From: Pasteurellaceae bacterium Macca
GTDB taxonomy: Bacteria > Pseudomonadota > Gammaproteobacteria > Enterobacterales > Pasteurellaceae
Assembly (NCBI GenBank): GCA_023101485.1
Contig: LVZB01000001.1
Span: 1,261,399 to 1,325,398, forward strand
DNA: 64,000 nucleotides
Reading direction: 5' to 3'
Numbering within the stretch: the stretch's first letter is position 1; every line of letters starts with the position of its first letter. A program made the position numbers and the translations under genes. The notes beneath the pieces were generated by a model that saw only the letters and a program-made list of their open reading frames with translations, did no database searches and was not told the origin of the DNA. Below, in pieces: positions 38,671 to 49,606 of the stretch.

Positions 38671-38699
38671 TTTCCATTCCCCCTATTTTCCCCTATAAT
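38671..38699 (+). promoter_or_regulatory. Promoter of ribF
   Basis: TTTCCA, 17-base spacer, TATAAT (38694-38699), 42 bases before the ribF start. Confidence 0.6.
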
Positions 38700-38740
38700 C
38701 ACTCCCTATTTTTACTTGCAATCAACCCAACTATTTTGTA

Positions 38741-39715
38741 ATGAAATTAATCCGTGGCATTCACAATTTAAAACATTTTCCAGCATTGAAGAATGGCTGC
38801 GTGCTAACAATTGGTAATTTTGATGGCGTCCATTTAGGGCATCAGCAAATTATCAACGGTCTGTTAGAAAAAGCAAAAAGTAGCGGGCTTCCTTCGGTGG
38901 TGATGATTTTTGAACCCCAACCTCGAGAATTTTTTGCTAAACAGCATCAAACCGTTGAAGCACCAGCACGCTTAATGCGATTACGGGATAAATTTCATTA
39001 TTTAGCGAAATTAGGGGTCGATTATCTGCTATGCCTGCATTTTAATCAGGCATTTTCCCAACAGCAACCCATTGAATTTATTGAAAATTTACTGATAAAC
39101 CAGCTCCATATTCACTATTTAAGCATAGGCGATGATTTTCACTTTGGGGACAAGCGGTCGGGAAATTTCCACATTTTGCAACAAGCAGGGCAAAAATGGG
39201 GATTCGTTGTAGAAAATAGTCATACATTTTGCTATGGAGAACAACGTATTAGCAGTTCGTTAATTCGAGCGTTGCTGCATAATGATGACTTAGCACAAGT
39301 CAAACAGCAGTTAGGTAGAGATTATTCTATTCGTGGGCGAGTGGCACACGGTAATAAACTTGGGCGAACCATCGGTTTTCCAACGGCTAATGTGATGTTA
39401 AATCGCCGAGTTAGCCCTATTCAAGGTGTTTATGCTGTACGGGTGAAACTGCCACAAGGCGAGTTTTATGGTATTGCGAATGTTGGCAACCGCCCGACAA
39501 TCAATGGCACCGTGCCGTTGCTCGAAGTACATATTTTTGATTTTAATGCCGTGATTTACGGGCAAGAGATCGAAGTTTTCTTTATGCAAAAGGTACGTTC
39601 AGAAATAAAATTTGCCAGCTTTGAACAATTAAAACAGCAAATTACACAAGATGTTCTCGTGGTAAAAGATTATTTTGAGCGGGAATTATGTTCAACAGCA
39701 AACGGAACAAATTAG
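38741..39715 (+). CDS. ribF: Bifunctional riboflavin kinase / FAD synthetase RibF
   Basis: Makes FMN then FAD. The N-terminal adenylyltransferase has CVLTIGNFDGVHLGHQQII with the HxGH-like GVHLGH and later ISSSLIRALL. The kinase domain is from about residue 185: YSIRGRVAHGNKLGRTIGFPTANV and GVYAVRV, NVGNRPTING. At 324 residues it is complete. An uptake signal lies within it at about 39149. Its stop is one base before the GTG start of sugE. In many gammaproteobacteria ileS follows ribF directly; here sugE and two unknown genes intervene. Confidence 0.96.
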   Translation: MKLIRGIHNLKHFPALKNGCVLTIGNFDGVHLGHQQIINGLLEKAKSSGLPSVVMIFEPQPREFFAKQHQTVEAPARLMRLRDKFHYLAKLGVDYLLCLHFNQAFSQQQPIEFIENLLINQLHIHYLSIGDDFHFGDKRSGNFHILQQAGQKWGFVVENSHTFCYGEQRISSSLIRALLHNDDLAQVKQQLGRDYSIRGRVAHGNKLGRTIGFPTANVMLNRRVSPIQGVYAVRVKLPQGEFYGIANVGNRPTINGTVPLLEVHIFDFNAVIYGQEIEVFFMQKVRSEIKFASFEQLKQQITQDVLVVKDYFERELCSTANGTN

Positions 39716-39716
39716 C

Positions 39717-40034
39717 GTGGCGTGGATTTATTTAATTCTTGCTGGCTTAATGGAAGTCGGTTGGCCAGTCGGTTTAAAAATCGCTCAACAGCAAAACTAC
39801 CGCTTAATTGGTATTATCATCGCCATTGCGTTTATGGCAGCCAGTGGCATTTTATTATGGCTTGCACAACGAGAGATCCCAATGGGGACAGCCTATGCGG
39901 TATGGACGAGTATTGGTGCTGTTGGCACATTTTTATTTGGGGTTTGGTTTTACGGCGATGCCACAAGCCTTGGTAAATATTTTGGCGTTTTACTGATTGT
40001 ATCTGGTGTGGTGATGTTGAAAGTATCAAGCTAA
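39717..40034 (+). CDS. sugE: Guanidinium exporter of the SMR family (SugE/Gdx)
   Basis: A 105-residue, four-helix inner-membrane transporter. The family start is MxWIxLxxAGLxEVxWxVGLK; here it reads VAWIYLILAGLMEVGWPVGLK with the essential Glu of helix 1 (EVGW) and the later GTAYAVWTSIGAVGTF motif of SugE. I start at GTG 39717, one base after the ribF stop, which yields exactly the E. coli SugE length; GGAACAAATTA is the ribosome site. An upstream ATG at 39675 would put 14 extra residues in ribF's sequence. Translation is probably coupled to ribF. No guanidine riboswitch was seen. Confidence 0.9.
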   Translation: MAWIYLILAGLMEVGWPVGLKIAQQQNYRLIGIIIAIAFMAASGILLWLAQREIPMGTAYAVWTSIGAVGTFLFGVWFYGDATSLGKYFGVLLIVSGVVMLKVSS

Positions 40035-40109
40035 AAATCGATTTAGCGAGAAAATCACCTTAAACAAGCGGTCATTTTTTATCAATTATTTGCAATGGAA
40101 GAAATCATT

Positions 40110-40349
40110 ATGGAAAAACAGATAAATCCAATTATTTCTGAACTTGTTATGTTAGGGGAAGGTTTAAGTGGCTATGAAATTAAGCCTAGTAAAGGAAAAT
40201 CCTTTATGCAAGCCTATCAACAATCAAAATCAATTTGTGAAAAACTTTCACAAGATCCTGTTTTTAAACAAAAATTTGATGAATTATTATTAAATCAGCC
40301 AAAGAAAAAAACAAAACAGCAACGTTTATCTGAAAGGTTGTCAAAATAA
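40110..40349 (+). CDS. Unknown small protein, first of a two-gene pair
   Basis: A 79-residue soluble, highly charged protein: IISELVMLGEGLSGYEIKPSK, a helical middle, and a Lys/Arg-rich C-terminus (QPKKKTKQQRLSERLSK). I do not recognise it. ATG at 40110 follows GGAAGAAATCATT; a start five codons earlier has no ribosome site. Its stop overlaps the next gene by one base (TAATG). It is AT-rich with no uptake signal inside. The small charged protein coupled to a larger partner is the layout of toxin-antitoxin or immunity pairs, but no motif supports a specific role. Confidence 0.7.
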   Translation: MEKQINPIISELVMLGEGLSGYEIKPSKGKSFMQAYQQSKSICEKLSQDPVFKQKFDELLLNQPKKKTKQQRLSERLSK

Positions 40350-40792
40350 TGATTATTAAAAAGCCAATTTCAAAAACTGAATTACATATTCTCTTCTATC
40401 AAATTAGCGAAAAATTGGGGTTTACTGCTGATGTTGTAAATAGCTATCAAGATGATTTAGATGGTTTAATGAGATTGTGGGAAGAACAAGGTTTTGTTGA
40501 AGTTTATGAATTTAAGTGGGAAAGACGATATGGAAGAGCTAAAAATAGTGATCGTATTCCACCTGCATATATGGGATTATATCACGCACGTTTAGTGATA
40601 GATGATAATGATCCTTTGTTAGTTTTAAAATTTGAAAATGAAGATACTGATGAACCTGTGCTTAGTATTCGATTTATGGCAGATCACGACGATCTGTTTG
40701 GTTCAGTTCAACAAAAACATTATCCTGAAATATTAAGAGCAATTCGGAACAGAATTGCAGAATTTATTAAACTTGGTGATAACAATAAATAA
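40349..40792 (+). CDS. Unknown protein, second of a two-gene pair
   Basis: A 147-residue soluble protein starting MIIKKPISKTELHILFYQISEKL, with a WERRYGRAKN stretch near residue 55, AYMGLYHARLVIDDNDPLLVLKFENED, and a C-terminal helix. There is no signal peptide or membrane segment. No family was recognised. It is coupled to the small upstream gene by a one-base overlap, is AT-rich, and sits between sugE and ileS. Both genes interrupt a neighbourhood (ribF-ileS) that is usually compact, which suggests acquisition as a pair. Confidence 0.7.
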   Translation: MIIKKPISKTELHILFYQISEKLGFTADVVNSYQDDLDGLMRLWEEQGFVEVYEFKWERRYGRAKNSDRIPPAYMGLYHARLVIDDNDPLLVLKFENEDTDEPVLSIRFMADHDDLFGSVQQKHYPEILRAIRNRIAEFIKLGDNNK

Positions 40793-40833
40793 TTGTTAAA
40801 GATTTCAAAAAATTAAATTAAAAGGTACAAACA

Positions 40834-43650
40834 ATGTCAGTTGATTACAAAAACACTCTCAATTTGCCTGAAACAGGCTTCCCAATGCGTGGGGATCTCG
40901 CCAAGCGTGAGCCTGCGATGTTACAAAATTGGTACGACAAACAGCTCTATCAAAAAGTGCGTGCGGCTGCCAAAGGTAAAAAGACCTTTATTTTGCACGA
41001 TGGTCCTCCCTATGCGAACGGCAATCTACATTTAGGTCATTCGGTCAATAAAATTTTAAAAGATATTATTATGAAATCCAAAACCGCACTGGGCTTTGAC
41101 ACCCCCTATGTGCCGGGTTGGGACTGCCACGGCTTGCCGATTGAATTAAAAGTAGAAGGCTTAGTCGGCAAACCGAATGAAAAAATTTCCGCTGCCGAAT
41201 TTCGTCAAAAATGTCGTGAATATGCCGCCGAACAAGTGGAAGGGCAGAAAGCCGATTTTATCCGTATGGGCGTGTTAGGCGATTGGGATAACCCTTATCT
41301 CACAATGAACTTTGCCACAGAAGCAAGCATTATCCGCACGCTAGGCAAAGTGATCGCCAATGGGCATTTATACAAAGGCTCTAAACCGGTGCATTGGTGT
41401 TTAGACTGTGCCTCTTCACTCTCGGAAGCGGAAGTGGAATACGAAGATAAAGTTTCTCAATCCATTTATGTGCGTTTTTCAGCGGTGGATTCTGCGGGGA
41501 TTGAAGCAAAATTCAACGCCATCGGTAAAGGAACGGGCGCAATTTCAGCGGTAATTTGGACAACTACCCCTTGGACATTACCGTCTAACCGTGCCATTGC
41601 GATCAACCCAGAATTAGACTATCAATTAGTCCAATTTGGTGATGAGCGTTTGATTCTCGCTGCTGCTTTGGTCGAAGAAGTACAAAAAGCCGTGGGCTTA
41701 GAGAGCGTTGAAGTGCTTGGCACAACCAAAGGCGAAAATTTAGAACTGCTCCACTTTAATCATCCATTCTATGAATTTAGCGTGCCATTTATTTTTGGCG
41801 ATCACGTTACCACTGATGGCGGTACAGGTTTAGTGCATACCGCACCAGATCACGGTCAAGACGACTTTATTGTCGCGAAAAAATATCACCTTGAAATGGC
41901 GTGTTTAGTGGCAAATGACGGTAAATTTATCTCCACAACGCCATTCTTCGCTGGCAAAGGTGTGTTTGAGAGTAACCCGCTTGTGATTGAAAAATTAAAA
42001 GAAGTGGGGGCGTTGTTAAAACTCTCGAACATCAAACATAGCTACCCACACTGCTGGCGACACAAAACCCCAATTATTTTCCGTGCGACTCCGCAGTGGT
42101 TTATCGGTATGGAAAAACAGGGCCTACGCCAACAAGCGCTTGGGGAAATCAAATCCGTACGCTGGATCCCAAATTGGGGAGAAGCGCGTATTGATACGAT
42201 GGTCGCGAATCGCCCAGATTGGTGTATCTCTCGCCAAAGAACCTGGGGCGTGCCAATGGCCATGTTTGTGCATAATGAAACCGAAGAACTGCATCCACGC
42301 ACCCCTGAAATTTTAGAAGAAGTGGCAAAACGGGTAGAAAAAGCCGGTATCCAAGCGTGGTGGGATCTTGATCCTGCAGAATTGCTTGGCGAAGAGGCGA
42401 AAAATTACCACAAAGTCCCCGATACCCTTGATGTGTGGTTTGATTCTGGATCAACCTACGCCTCTGTGGTGCAAGCTCGCCCGGAATTTAATGGGCAATC
42501 GGCGGATATGTACCTCGAAGGCTCAGACCAACACCGTGGCTGGTTTATGTCTTCGTTAATGCTTTCCACCGCCACAGAGCAAAAAGCACCTTATCGCCAA
42601 GTGCTGACACACGGTTTTACCGTGGATGAGAAAGGGCGCAAAATGTCGAAATCTCTCGGCAACGTCATTTTACCAAGTGAAGTATGGAACAAAAATGGAG
42701 CGGATATTTTACGTTTATGGGTGGCTTCAACGGATTACACCGGGGAAATTGCCGTTTCGCACAACATTTTAAACCGTGCCGCAGACAGCTATCGCCGTAT
42801 CCGTAACACCGCACGTTTCCTCTTGGCAAACTTAAACGGCTTTGATCCACAAAAAGATCTTGTTCAGCCGGAAGAGATGATCGCCCTAGACCGTTGGGCA
42901 GTTAGCTGTGCCTTAGCGGTACAAAATGAGATCAAAGAGGCTTACGATAATTACCAATTCCATACCGTTGTACAACGTTTAATGCGTTTCTGCTCCATTG
43001 AAATGGGCTCTTTCTATTTGGATATTATCAAAGACCGCCAATACACCACCAAAGCGGACAGCCTTGCCCGCCGTAGCTGTCAAACGGCGTTATGGCATAT
43101 TTCAGAAGCCTTAGTGCGTTGGATTGCCCCGATTCTCTCCTTTACCGCCGATGAAATTTGGGGGCATTTGCCAAAAGTGGCTCACCGTGCAGAATTTGTC
43201 TTCACCGAAGAGTTCTACGAAGGTTTATTTGCCCTCGGGGAAAGTGATAAGTTAGACGACAACTACTGGCAACAACTGTTAAAAGTGCGTGCCGAAGTTA
43301 ATCGTGTATTAGAACAGGCCCGCAATGACAAATTGATTGGTGCAGGCTTAGAAGCAAAGGTCACCGTTTATGCCAATGATGAAATCCGCCCACTATTAGA
43401 ACAGCTCGGCAATGAACTCCGCTTTGTGTTAATTACCTCACAAGCGGTGGTGAAACCATTAGCCGAAGCCGATGTTGCCGAAGGCGAATTGACAGGTTTA
43501 GCGGTGAAAGTTGAAAGTGCAGAAGGCGAGAAATGCCCTCGTTGCTGGCATTATGCAACGGATATTGGTCAATCTGCGGAACATTCAACGATTTGTGGTC
43601 GTTGTGTTGAAAATGTCGCCGGCGAAGGCGAAAAACGTGCCTTTGCGTAA
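40834..43650 (+). CDS. ileS: Isoleucyl-tRNA synthetase
   Basis: A class I synthetase of 938 residues. The HIGH motif is [15 protein letters not shown] is in [13 protein letters not shown], and the editing domain is between ([29 protein letters not shown]). The C-terminal zinc finger has [10 protein letters not shown] and CGRCVENV. Length matches the bacterial type 1 enzyme. The start ATG follows AAAGGTACAAAC. pssA follows after 115 bases; lspA, the usual partner, is not here. Confidence 0.97.
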   Translation: MSVDYKNTLNLPETGFPMRGDLAKREPAMLQNWYDKQLYQKVRAAAKGKKTFILHDGPPYANGNLHLGHSVNKILKDIIMKSKTALGFDTPYVPGWDCHGLPIELKVEGLVGKPNEKISAAEFRQKCREYAAEQVEGQKADFIRMGVLGDWDNPYLTMNFATEASIIRTLGKVIANGHLYKGSKPVHWCLDCASSLSEAEVEYEDKVSQSIYVRFSAVDSAGIEAKFNAIGKGTGAISAVIWTTTPWTLPSNRAIAINPELDYQLVQFGDERLILAAALVEEVQKAVGLESVEVLGTTKGENLELLHFNHPFYEFSVPFIFGDHVTTDGGTGLVHTAPDHGQDDFIVAKKYHLEMACLVANDGKFISTTPFFAGKGVFESNPLVIEKLKEVGALLKLSNIKHSYPHCWRHKTPIIFRATPQWFIGMEKQGLRQQALGEIKSVRWIPNWGEARIDTMVANRPDWCISRQRTWGVPMAMFVHNETEELHPRTPEILEEVAKRVEKAGIQAWWDLDPAELLGEEAKNYHKVPDTLDVWFDSGSTYASVVQARPEFNGQSADMYLEGSDQHRGWFMSSLMLSTATEQKAPYRQVLTHGFTVDEKGRKMSKSLGNVILPSEVWNKNGADILRLWVASTDYTGEIAVSHNILNRAADSYRRIRNTARFLLANLNGFDPQKDLVQPEEMIALDRWAVSCALAVQNEIKEAYDNYQFHTVVQRLMRFCSIEMGSFYLDIIKDRQYTTKADSLARRSCQTALWHISEALVRWIAPILSFTADEIWGHLPKVAHRAEFVFTEEFYEGLFALGESDKLDDNYWQQLLKVRAEVNRVLEQARNDKLIGAGLEAKVTVYANDEIRPLLEQLGNELRFVLITSQAVVKPLAEADVAEGELTGLAVKVESAEGEKCPRCWHYATDIGQSAEHSTICGRCVENVAGEGEKRAFA

Positions 43651-43765
43651 TCTCTTTTTCGCGCCCTTTCCCGTTGTTAATCGTGGGAAAGGGGCGATAC
43701 AAGCGGTCAAATTTTCATACTATTTTGCACTCAATACGAGCCGTAGAATATTGGCGGAATAATTT

Positions 43766-45127
43766 ATGCTGATTTTAAATAAAAGTACCCAAGCAACACG
43801 CTATTTAGCAGGGCTTAGTTTCATTCCTCAAAAGGCAGAACAGATCCAATTTCTTGCAAGCCCTGAGAGGTTTAAAGCTGAAATTTTGGCACAAATTGCC
43901 AAAGCCCAATCTCGAATTTATATCACGGCGTTATATTTTGAAAAAGATGAAGCCGGACAAGAGATTTTAGACGCTTTATATCAAGCTAAACTGGCTCGTC
44001 CGCAATTAGAGATCAAAATCTTAGTGGATTGGCACCGTGCTCAACGAGGGCGTATTGGCGAAGGGGCAACCCTTTCCAATGCCGATTGGTATCAGCAAAT
44101 TCGCGAGAAATATGCCCTGCCCGTGGAGAATGATATTGGCTTTTATGGCGTGCCAATTAACGGGCGTGAAGTCTTTGGCGTATTGCACTTAAAAGGCTTT
44201 GTGTTTGATGACACGTTACTTTACAGCGGTGCGAGTATTAACAATGTTTATCTACATCAGTTTGAACGCTACCGTTACGACCGTTATCACATCATTGAAA
44301 ATGCGACCCTTGCGAATGCTTTTGTCGAATTACTACAAAAGCATATTTTAAGCAACGAAGCGGTTGCTCGCTTAGATCAGCCACGGCAAAAAATCGCAGA
44401 AATTCGACCGCTTGTCAAAGCCTTCCGGAAAGAACTCTGCCAACAACGTTATCAATATGTTGGACAGCCTGAAAGCAATCAGCTGATGGTCTGCCCGTTA
44501 ATCGGGCTTGGACGAAAAAATGGTCTGAATAAAACCATCGAAGCACTTTTCTACCAAGTGGAACAGAAGCTGACGATTTGTACGCCTTATTTCAATTTCC
44601 CCCGCTCCTTGCGGACACGGATTGAACGATTGCTGAATAACGGGAAACAAATTGAAATCATCGTTGGAGATAAAACCGCCAATGATTTTTACACTCCACC
44701 GAGTGAAAAATTTACGATGGCATCGGCACTGCCTTATCTCTACGAGAAAAATTTACGAGCTTTCGCCAAACGTTACGACCGTTTTTTACAAAATGGGCAA
44801 TTAACCATTCGCCTGTGGAAAGATGGCGATAACAGCTACCACTTAAAAGGCGTGTGGATTGATAACCGTTACCTTCTATTAACAGGCAACAACCTCAACC
44901 CTCGTGCGTGGGCGTTAGATGCGGAAAATGCGGTGCTTATTGCTGACCCACTGGGCGAACTCACTCCTGAAGCCGAGCAAGAGTTAAACCAAATTCGCAC
45001 TCACACCAAAATCCTCAGCCATTACAGTGATTTGGAAGAACAACGCCAGTACCCGGAAAAAGTCCAAAAATTGTTGAAAAAATTTGGACGGGTGAAGTTA
45101 GATAAAATTGTAAAGATGTTGTTGTAA
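43766..45127 (+). CDS. pssA: CDP-diacylglycerol-serine O-phosphatidyltransferase PssA (phospholipase D type)
   Basis: Makes phosphatidylserine, precursor of phosphatidylethanolamine. Two HKD-like motifs are visible: VLHLKGFVFDD (with GASINNVYLH after) and YHLKGVWIDNRYLLLTGNNLNPRAW. At 453 residues it matches the E. coli PssA (451). An in-frame uptake signal lies at about 44407 (encoding IRPLVK). Also one at about 43698 precedes the gene. The next gene is convergent (dolP). Confidence 0.95.
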   Translation: MLILNKSTQATRYLAGLSFIPQKAEQIQFLASPERFKAEILAQIAKAQSRIYITALYFEKDEAGQEILDALYQAKLARPQLEIKILVDWHRAQRGRIGEGATLSNADWYQQIREKYALPVENDIGFYGVPINGREVFGVLHLKGFVFDDTLLYSGASINNVYLHQFERYRYDRYHIIENATLANAFVELLQKHILSNEAVARLDQPRQKIAEIRPLVKAFRKELCQQRYQYVGQPESNQLMVCPLIGLGRKNGLNKTIEALFYQVEQKLTICTPYFNFPRSLRTRIERLLNNGKQIEIIVGDKTANDFYTPPSEKFTMASALPYLYEKNLRAFAKRYDRFLQNGQLTIRLWKDGDNSYHLKGVWIDNRYLLLTGNNLNPRAWALDAENAVLIADPLGELTPEAEQELNQIRTHTKILSHYSDLEEQRQYPEKVQKLLKKFGRVKLDKIVKMLL

Positions 45128-45270
45128 AATATCTATTTTACTCAAATACTGAAAAAATTTCTTTCTCATCTCTACAATGTAATATGTTCTCCTAAATTAA
45201 AAGGATTAAGTTGATGAACTTAATCCTTTCATTCTTCGCATCTAGTCTTGATACTTATACAAAATCTTAC

Positions 45271-45885
45271 TTAAAATTGACCGCTTGTTGAGCCATCTCG
45301 TACATAAGTAAAGACTTTCACGACCTTACGCACCCCTGAAACATTACGAGCAACATCAACTGCAGCATTGGCTTGGCTATCGGATAAATTACCCATTAAA
45401 AAGACTTCGCCATCTTCACTGATGACTTTCACTTCGGTAGTTTTTACCGCATCATTCACTAACAATTTAGATTTAATTTTTGTGGTAATCCAACTATCTT
45501 GGCTGACTTGCCCAATGCCAATTTTCTCTTTAATACGAATTTCGTTATACACCGTAGTTACCCCTTCAACCCCCGCGGCAACACCTTTAGCCGCATCTTT
45601 AACTGACTCATTCGGTACTTGCCCAATCAACAGCACTTTACCGTTATAAGCCACCACGTTAATACGCGCTTCCTCTTTGATTTGGGCATCTTTATTAAGA
45701 TTATAAGCGACTTTTTCTTCTAGGGTTTCATCATCAATTTGGCGTCCTGCGGAACGTGGATCCGTCGCTACTTTCGCTGCCACGGCAGCCGTACCCACAA
45801 TAGCAGTGGTTAAACATCCTTGCAAAGAGAGTAAAGTCATCGTAAAAAGGCCTGCAAGGCTCAATTGCTTAAATTTTTTTAACAT
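45271..45885 (-). CDS. dolP: Outer membrane BON-domain lipoprotein DolP
   Basis: An outer-membrane lipoprotein that supports division-site membrane integrity and BAM. The signal ends in LSLQGC (Cys24), followed by a Gly/Ala-rich spacer and two BON domains (about 58-115: VAYNLNKDAQIKEEARINVVAYNGKVLLIGQV; and about 130-200: ITTKIKSKLLVNDAVKTTEVKVISEDGEVFLMG). 204 residues is near the family's usual length. It is the last gene of the lpoA-yraN-diaA-dolP unit and carries an uptake signal at its 3' end (about 45278). Confidence 0.94.
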   Translation of the reverse strand: MLKKFKQLSLAGLFTMTLLSLQGCLTTAIVGTAAVAAKVATDPRSAGRQIDDETLEEKVAYNLNKDAQIKEEARINVVAYNGKVLLIGQVPNESVKDAAKGVAAGVEGVTTVYNEIRIKEKIGIGQVSQDSWITTKIKSKLLVNDAVKTTEVKVISEDGEVFLMGNLSDSQANAAVDVARNVSGVRKVVKVFTYVRDGSTSGQF

Positions 45886-45896
45886 GGAAATCTCCT

Positions 45897-46487
45897 TTAA
45901 TGAGCGGTTTGGGGAAAGAGTAATGTATCAACCAATTCACACAGTAGGTTTACACAAAAGTGATGCCCTTCGATGATACGCATTTCATTAATCGAGGGCA
46001 TTTCAATTTCAAGATCCGTTTCATCTAATAGCCCTTTTGTATGATCATTACGGCTACTGGTAAAAGCGAAAATCTCTAAATTTTCATTATTTGCCGTATG
46101 AATGGCATTTAATACGGCTTCTTCATTGCCGATTGGGGAAAAGGCAATAAAAAGATCGCCTTCTTTGGCAATTACTTGGAGCTGTTTTTTATACATTTGG
46201 GCAAGTTCGCCATCGCGTACAAGCTGCCCCGCTAAAACCGCATCATAGGCAAGTAAGTGCGCGGCAAGGCTTGGGCGAAGAAGATCGTAACGATGTAATA
46301 AATGGCTTACCAGTTGTTGAGCGTTGGCATAAGAGCGCCCACTTCCGCAGACAATCACTTTATTGCCACGCAATAAGCAAGCCACTAAGCGATTCGCCGC
46401 TTCGTTAAGCACTTTTGGAAGCAGATCCGCCGCCGCGATTTGAATTTGAATGCTTTCGCTAAAGCGATCTTGAATTTTCTCTAACAT
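45897..46487 (-). CDS. diaA: DnaA initiator-associating protein DiaA
   Basis: A SIS-domain protein of 196 residues, close to phosphoheptose isomerase in fold but lacking its activity; binds DnaA and promotes timely initiation. The SIS core is KVIVCGSGRSYANAQQLVSHLL and EGDLFIAFSPIGNEEAVL. Its context between yraN and dolP identifies it as DiaA, not GmhA. It starts 1 base after yraN and ends 11 bases before the dolP start. Confidence 0.92.
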   Translation of the reverse strand: MLEKIQDRFSESIQIQIAAADLLPKVLNEAANRLVACLLRGNKVIVCGSGRSYANAQQLVSHLLHRYDLLRPSLAAHLLAYDAVLAGQLVRDGELAQMYKKQLQVIAKEGDLFIAFSPIGNEEAVLNAIHTANNENLEIFAFTSSRNDHTKGLLDETDLEIEMPSINEMRIIEGHHFCVNLLCELVDTLLFPQTAH

Positions 46488-46488
46488 A

Positions 46489-46836
46489 CTATCCTAAAAA
46501 ATTTTTAATCCACAGCGGAGGGGCATTTCCCTCAAAGGCAACGACATCAAAGCGACAGTCCGCTGTATCTAAACTCTGTTGCCGTTTAGCTAACCAACAG
46601 TTAGCGGCATCGAGCCATTTTCGCTGTTTGCCATAGCCAATGCTTTCCACGGCAGAGCCAAAGGTAGCATTTTTACGTTGGCGAACTTCCACAAACACAA
46701 TCGTACTGCCTTCTTGCATAATCAAGTCCAATTCCCCGCAGGCAAAGGCTTGATTCTGTGCAATAAAACGCAAGCCCTGATGTTCTAAAAACAGGCGAGC
46801 TTGCTGTTCATATTTTGCCCCTTGCTGGCGTGTCAT
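46489..46836 (-). CDS. yraN: UPF0102 protein YraN
   Basis: A 115-residue protein with the restriction-endonuclease-like fold. Motif residues are [24 protein letters not shown], then [23 protein letters not shown] (the E-x-D...ExK-like active site), and the C-terminal RFDVVAFEG. The cellular role is unclear. It lies between lpoA (4 bases) and diaA (1 base). Confidence 0.93.
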   Translation of the reverse strand: MTRQQGAKYEQQARLFLEHQGLRFIAQNQAFACGELDLIMQEGSTIVFVEVRQRKNATFGSAVESIGYGKQRKWLDAANCWLAKRQQSLDTADCRFDVVAFEGNAPPLWIKNFLG

Positions 46837-46840
46837 AGGA

Positions 46841-48538
46841 TTAGTTTGCGTTCACAATGGAGCCAGAACTATACTTCAACCACGTCATTTCACGCTCAAT
46901 GTTGCAATTTGGACCGGCACTTAGCACTCCGGTTAAACCGTGGATTTTATACCCTGGAATTTGACGGAACTCATTAAATTTATTCGCAATCTCCCAAGTA
47001 TCTGAACCCATGGCATATAAACGCATCATAGAGAAATCACTTTCTGAAAGGCTTTCCGCTTTTTTGTATTCCGCAGATTCAGGATCAGAAAGCAGTGGAA
47101 TTTCACTGAATTTGACCCCTTCCATCGTTAAACGGAAATCCGGCCCATTATTGGGTGAATTACTCCGTGAAGAGGTATAAATCGCAAATTGATTTGCCAT
47201 GGGAGAGTTATCGATTCCCTGTTTTAGCTCCAATAACTGTTCCGCTGTACCGAGTAAATATAACGCAGATCCTTTGCTCATGGCACTGCTTTGTAAAGAC
47301 GCTACACCATTGGCGGTATCGCTATAATAACGAATATCCGCATCTTTATTGGTTAATTGACGCCAACGCTGTTCAAAAGCAGCCGATGAACGCTCCCCAA
47401 AATCCCCCTGTGGAGCAAGCACAACGGCACTATTCACGCCATCACGTTGGAAACGCTCCGCCGCAGAACGTGCTTCTGCTTCTGGCGATAAGCCGTAATA
47501 ACAAACACGCGCGACAGCACGGGCATTTGGAGTCGAATTTAACGCCAACACATTCACGTTATTGATCTCAGGGCTAGTTAATAAGCTATCCACACGGGAT
47601 TTCAATAACGGCCCAATAATCGTTTGTGCGCCTTGATTCTTGGCTTGAACAAGTAGATCGTTAATAGGTGAAATATCCGTATCATAGATCTGCACAGACA
47701 TTGCTTCCTCGCCTTTAGCATCATCAAAACCGCGTTTGATAATATCGCCAAGCACTTGGGCTTCACCACTTAATGGTAAAAGTAATGCCACACCGTTTAA
47801 TTGGGTTTGTTGGAAACTTGACACATTTTTTAATTCCGTTGGCATTAACACTGCAGCGGTATGGTTCGGATATTGCTGTTTCCAATTTTCAATCCCTTGG
47901 GGAAGTTGAGCGGGCGTTGAGACATACTGATTATAGGTATTGACTAAAGCCAACCAACCCGCAAAAGTAATTTCACCGGCATCCGGCGTTGCCTTTTCTA
48001 ACATACCGCGGTTACCATTACGCAATAACGCCCACACTTTGTCGTTATTTTCTTGACGGGCTTTATTGTCCGTTAAGTAATTATCCATTAACGCACGGGC
48101 TCGCACTGCACCTAAGATATCCTTTTTATTTTCAGCCACACGAGCATGAGTTTGTTGCACACGGAGAAGTTGAGATTGACTAAGTGGTTGAGAATGGAGC
48201 TGTTTTAAGGTATCTAATGCTTGAGTATTATTGCCATTTAATGCAGCAAGTTGCGCGGTAAGAAGTTGATATTCTGTTTTTTGGATCTCATTAAGCTCTG
48301 CGACATTCACTGCAGAAAGTGTATTTTGGGCTTCAAAGGCTTTATTTTCATCAATCAATTTACGCACTGCTAATAGGCGATAGCTCTCTTTTTCTTCGGT
48401 TTTAGCACTTTGATCAACTTTATTGATATAAAATTCAGAATTAGCGTAGGCTTCATTTTTTAAGGTTTCGGTAATTTTATTCCCCGAACAAGCCGTTAAT
48501 AGCACAGCCAGTGCCGTGGGTATAAAAATCGTCTTCAT
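46841..48538 (-). CDS. lpoA: Penicillin-binding protein activator LpoA
   Basis: An outer-membrane lipoprotein that stimulates PBP1A. The signal is [19 protein letters not shown] (Cys17). An N-terminal TPR-like helical domain ([21 protein letters not shown]) precedes a periplasmic-binding-protein-like C-terminal domain ([39 protein letters not shown]). At 565 residues it matches the Haemophilus protein. I start at ATG 48538, since the longer frame (14 residues more) lacks a lipoprotein signal. The divergent rsmI promoter lies between. Confidence 0.93.
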   Translation of the reverse strand: MKTIFIPTALAVLLTACSGNKITETLKNEAYANSEFYINKVDQSAKTEEKESYRLLAVRKLIDENKAFEAQNTLSAVNVAELNEIQKTEYQLLTAQLAALNGNNTQALDTLKQLHSQPLSQSQLLRVQQTHARVAENKKDILGAVRARALMDNYLTDNKARQENNDKVWALLRNGNRGMLEKATPDAGEITFAGWLALVNTYNQYVSTPAQLPQGIENWKQQYPNHTAAVLMPTELKNVSSFQQTQLNGVALLLPLSGEAQVLGDIIKRGFDDAKGEEAMSVQIYDTDISPINDLLVQAKNQGAQTIIGPLLKSRVDSLLTSPEINNVNVLALNSTPNARAVARVCYYGLSPEAEARSAAERFQRDGVNSAVVLAPQGDFGERSSAAFEQRWRQLTNKDADIRYYSDTANGVASLQSSAMSKGSALYLLGTAEQLLELKQGIDNSPMANQFAIYTSSRSNSPNNGPDFRLTMEGVKFSEIPLLSDPESAEYKKAESLSESDFSMMRLYAMGSDTWEIANKFNEFRQIPGYKIHGLTGVLSAGPNCNIEREMTWLKYSSGSIVNAN

Positions 48539-48655
48539 TTTTTGGCTAAAATGACGAGTTTGTACTAGAATAGTTGGCATTTTATCGCTCCATTATTGGA
48601 AATTAAACAGTCTGCTGAATTCGGCGGATCTTACTTATCAAACAGACGAAAATCA

Positions 48656-49513
48656 ATGAAAAACAAACAGAATCCCCATGCAGGGGTGCTATATATTGTC
48701 GCCACACCGATTGGCAATCTTGGCGACATCACTCAACGGGCGTTAGATACCTTCACACAAGTTGATCTCATTGCCGCGGAAGACACTCGCCACAGTGGGC
48801 TTTTATTAAGCCACTACGGCATTAAAAAGCCCTTTTTTGCCCTCCACGACCATAATGAACAACAGCGTTCAGCCGTTCTCGTGGAAAAATTACAACAAGG
48901 GCAACACATTGCATTGATTTCTGATGCCGGTACGCCATTGATTAGCGATCCAGGTTTTCATTTGGTACGGGAATGCAGACAAGTAGGCATTCAAATTGTT
49001 CCCATTCCGGGGGCTTGTGCGGCGATTACAGCACTTTGTGCTTCAGGGATTGCCTCTGATCGCTTCTGCTTTGAAGGGTTTTTACCAGCCAAAAATAAAG
49101 CACGGTGCGATAAACTCCGCCACCTTGAAAATGAACCTCGTACCTTAATTTTCTACGAATCCACCCACCGCATTTTAGATACCCTAAACGACATGGCAGA
49201 GATTTTCGGCAAGGATCGCTATGTGGTTATGGCGCGAGAATTAACCAAAACCTGGGAAACCATTCACGACGATGAACTCAGCCAGTTAATTACTTGGCTC
49301 GGGGAAGAGAGCAATCGCATTAAGGGGGAGATCGTGTTAGTGGTCGAAGGGAAACCCGAAAGCACGGAAGAGAGTTTTTCCCCACAGGCACTGCAACTGC
49401 TCCAAGCATTAAGCCTTGAACTGCCCCTTAAAAAAGCCGCGGGGCTTGTAGCTGACTGCTTTAACTATAAGAAAAACGCCCTTTATCAATACGGCTTAGA
49501 CCATTTAAAATAG
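48656..49513 (+). CDS. rsmI: 16S rRNA (cytidine(1402)-2'-O)-methyltransferase RsmI
   Basis: Methylates C1402 of 16S rRNA. Motifs are [65 protein letters not shown] and [13 protein letters not shown]. At 285 residues (ATG at 48656) it matches E. coli YraL. It is divergent from lpoA, as in enterobacteria. A long hairpin (49517-49561) lies behind it but without a T-run. Confidence 0.95.
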   Translation: MKNKQNPHAGVLYIVATPIGNLGDITQRALDTFTQVDLIAAEDTRHSGLLLSHYGIKKPFFALHDHNEQQRSAVLVEKLQQGQHIALISDAGTPLISDPGFHLVRECRQVGIQIVPIPGACAAITALCASGIASDRFCFEGFLPAKNKARCDKLRHLENEPRTLIFYESTHRILDTLNDMAEIFGKDRYVVMARELTKTWETIHDDELSQLITWLGEESNRIKGEIVLVVEGKPESTEESFSPQALQLLQALSLELPLKKAAGLVADCFNYKKNALYQYGLDHLK

Positions 49514-49606
49514 CAACAAGGGGTCGATTTTGCCTCACATTTTGCAAACTCGCCCCCTTTGACTGCTCATAGGCTTACGCCCTTGTAGCAATGCCCAAAT
49601 CCACGC

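Noticed and set aside
49517-49561. Terminator of rsmI
   Set aside because: A long imperfect hairpin exists, but no T-run follows on either strand.
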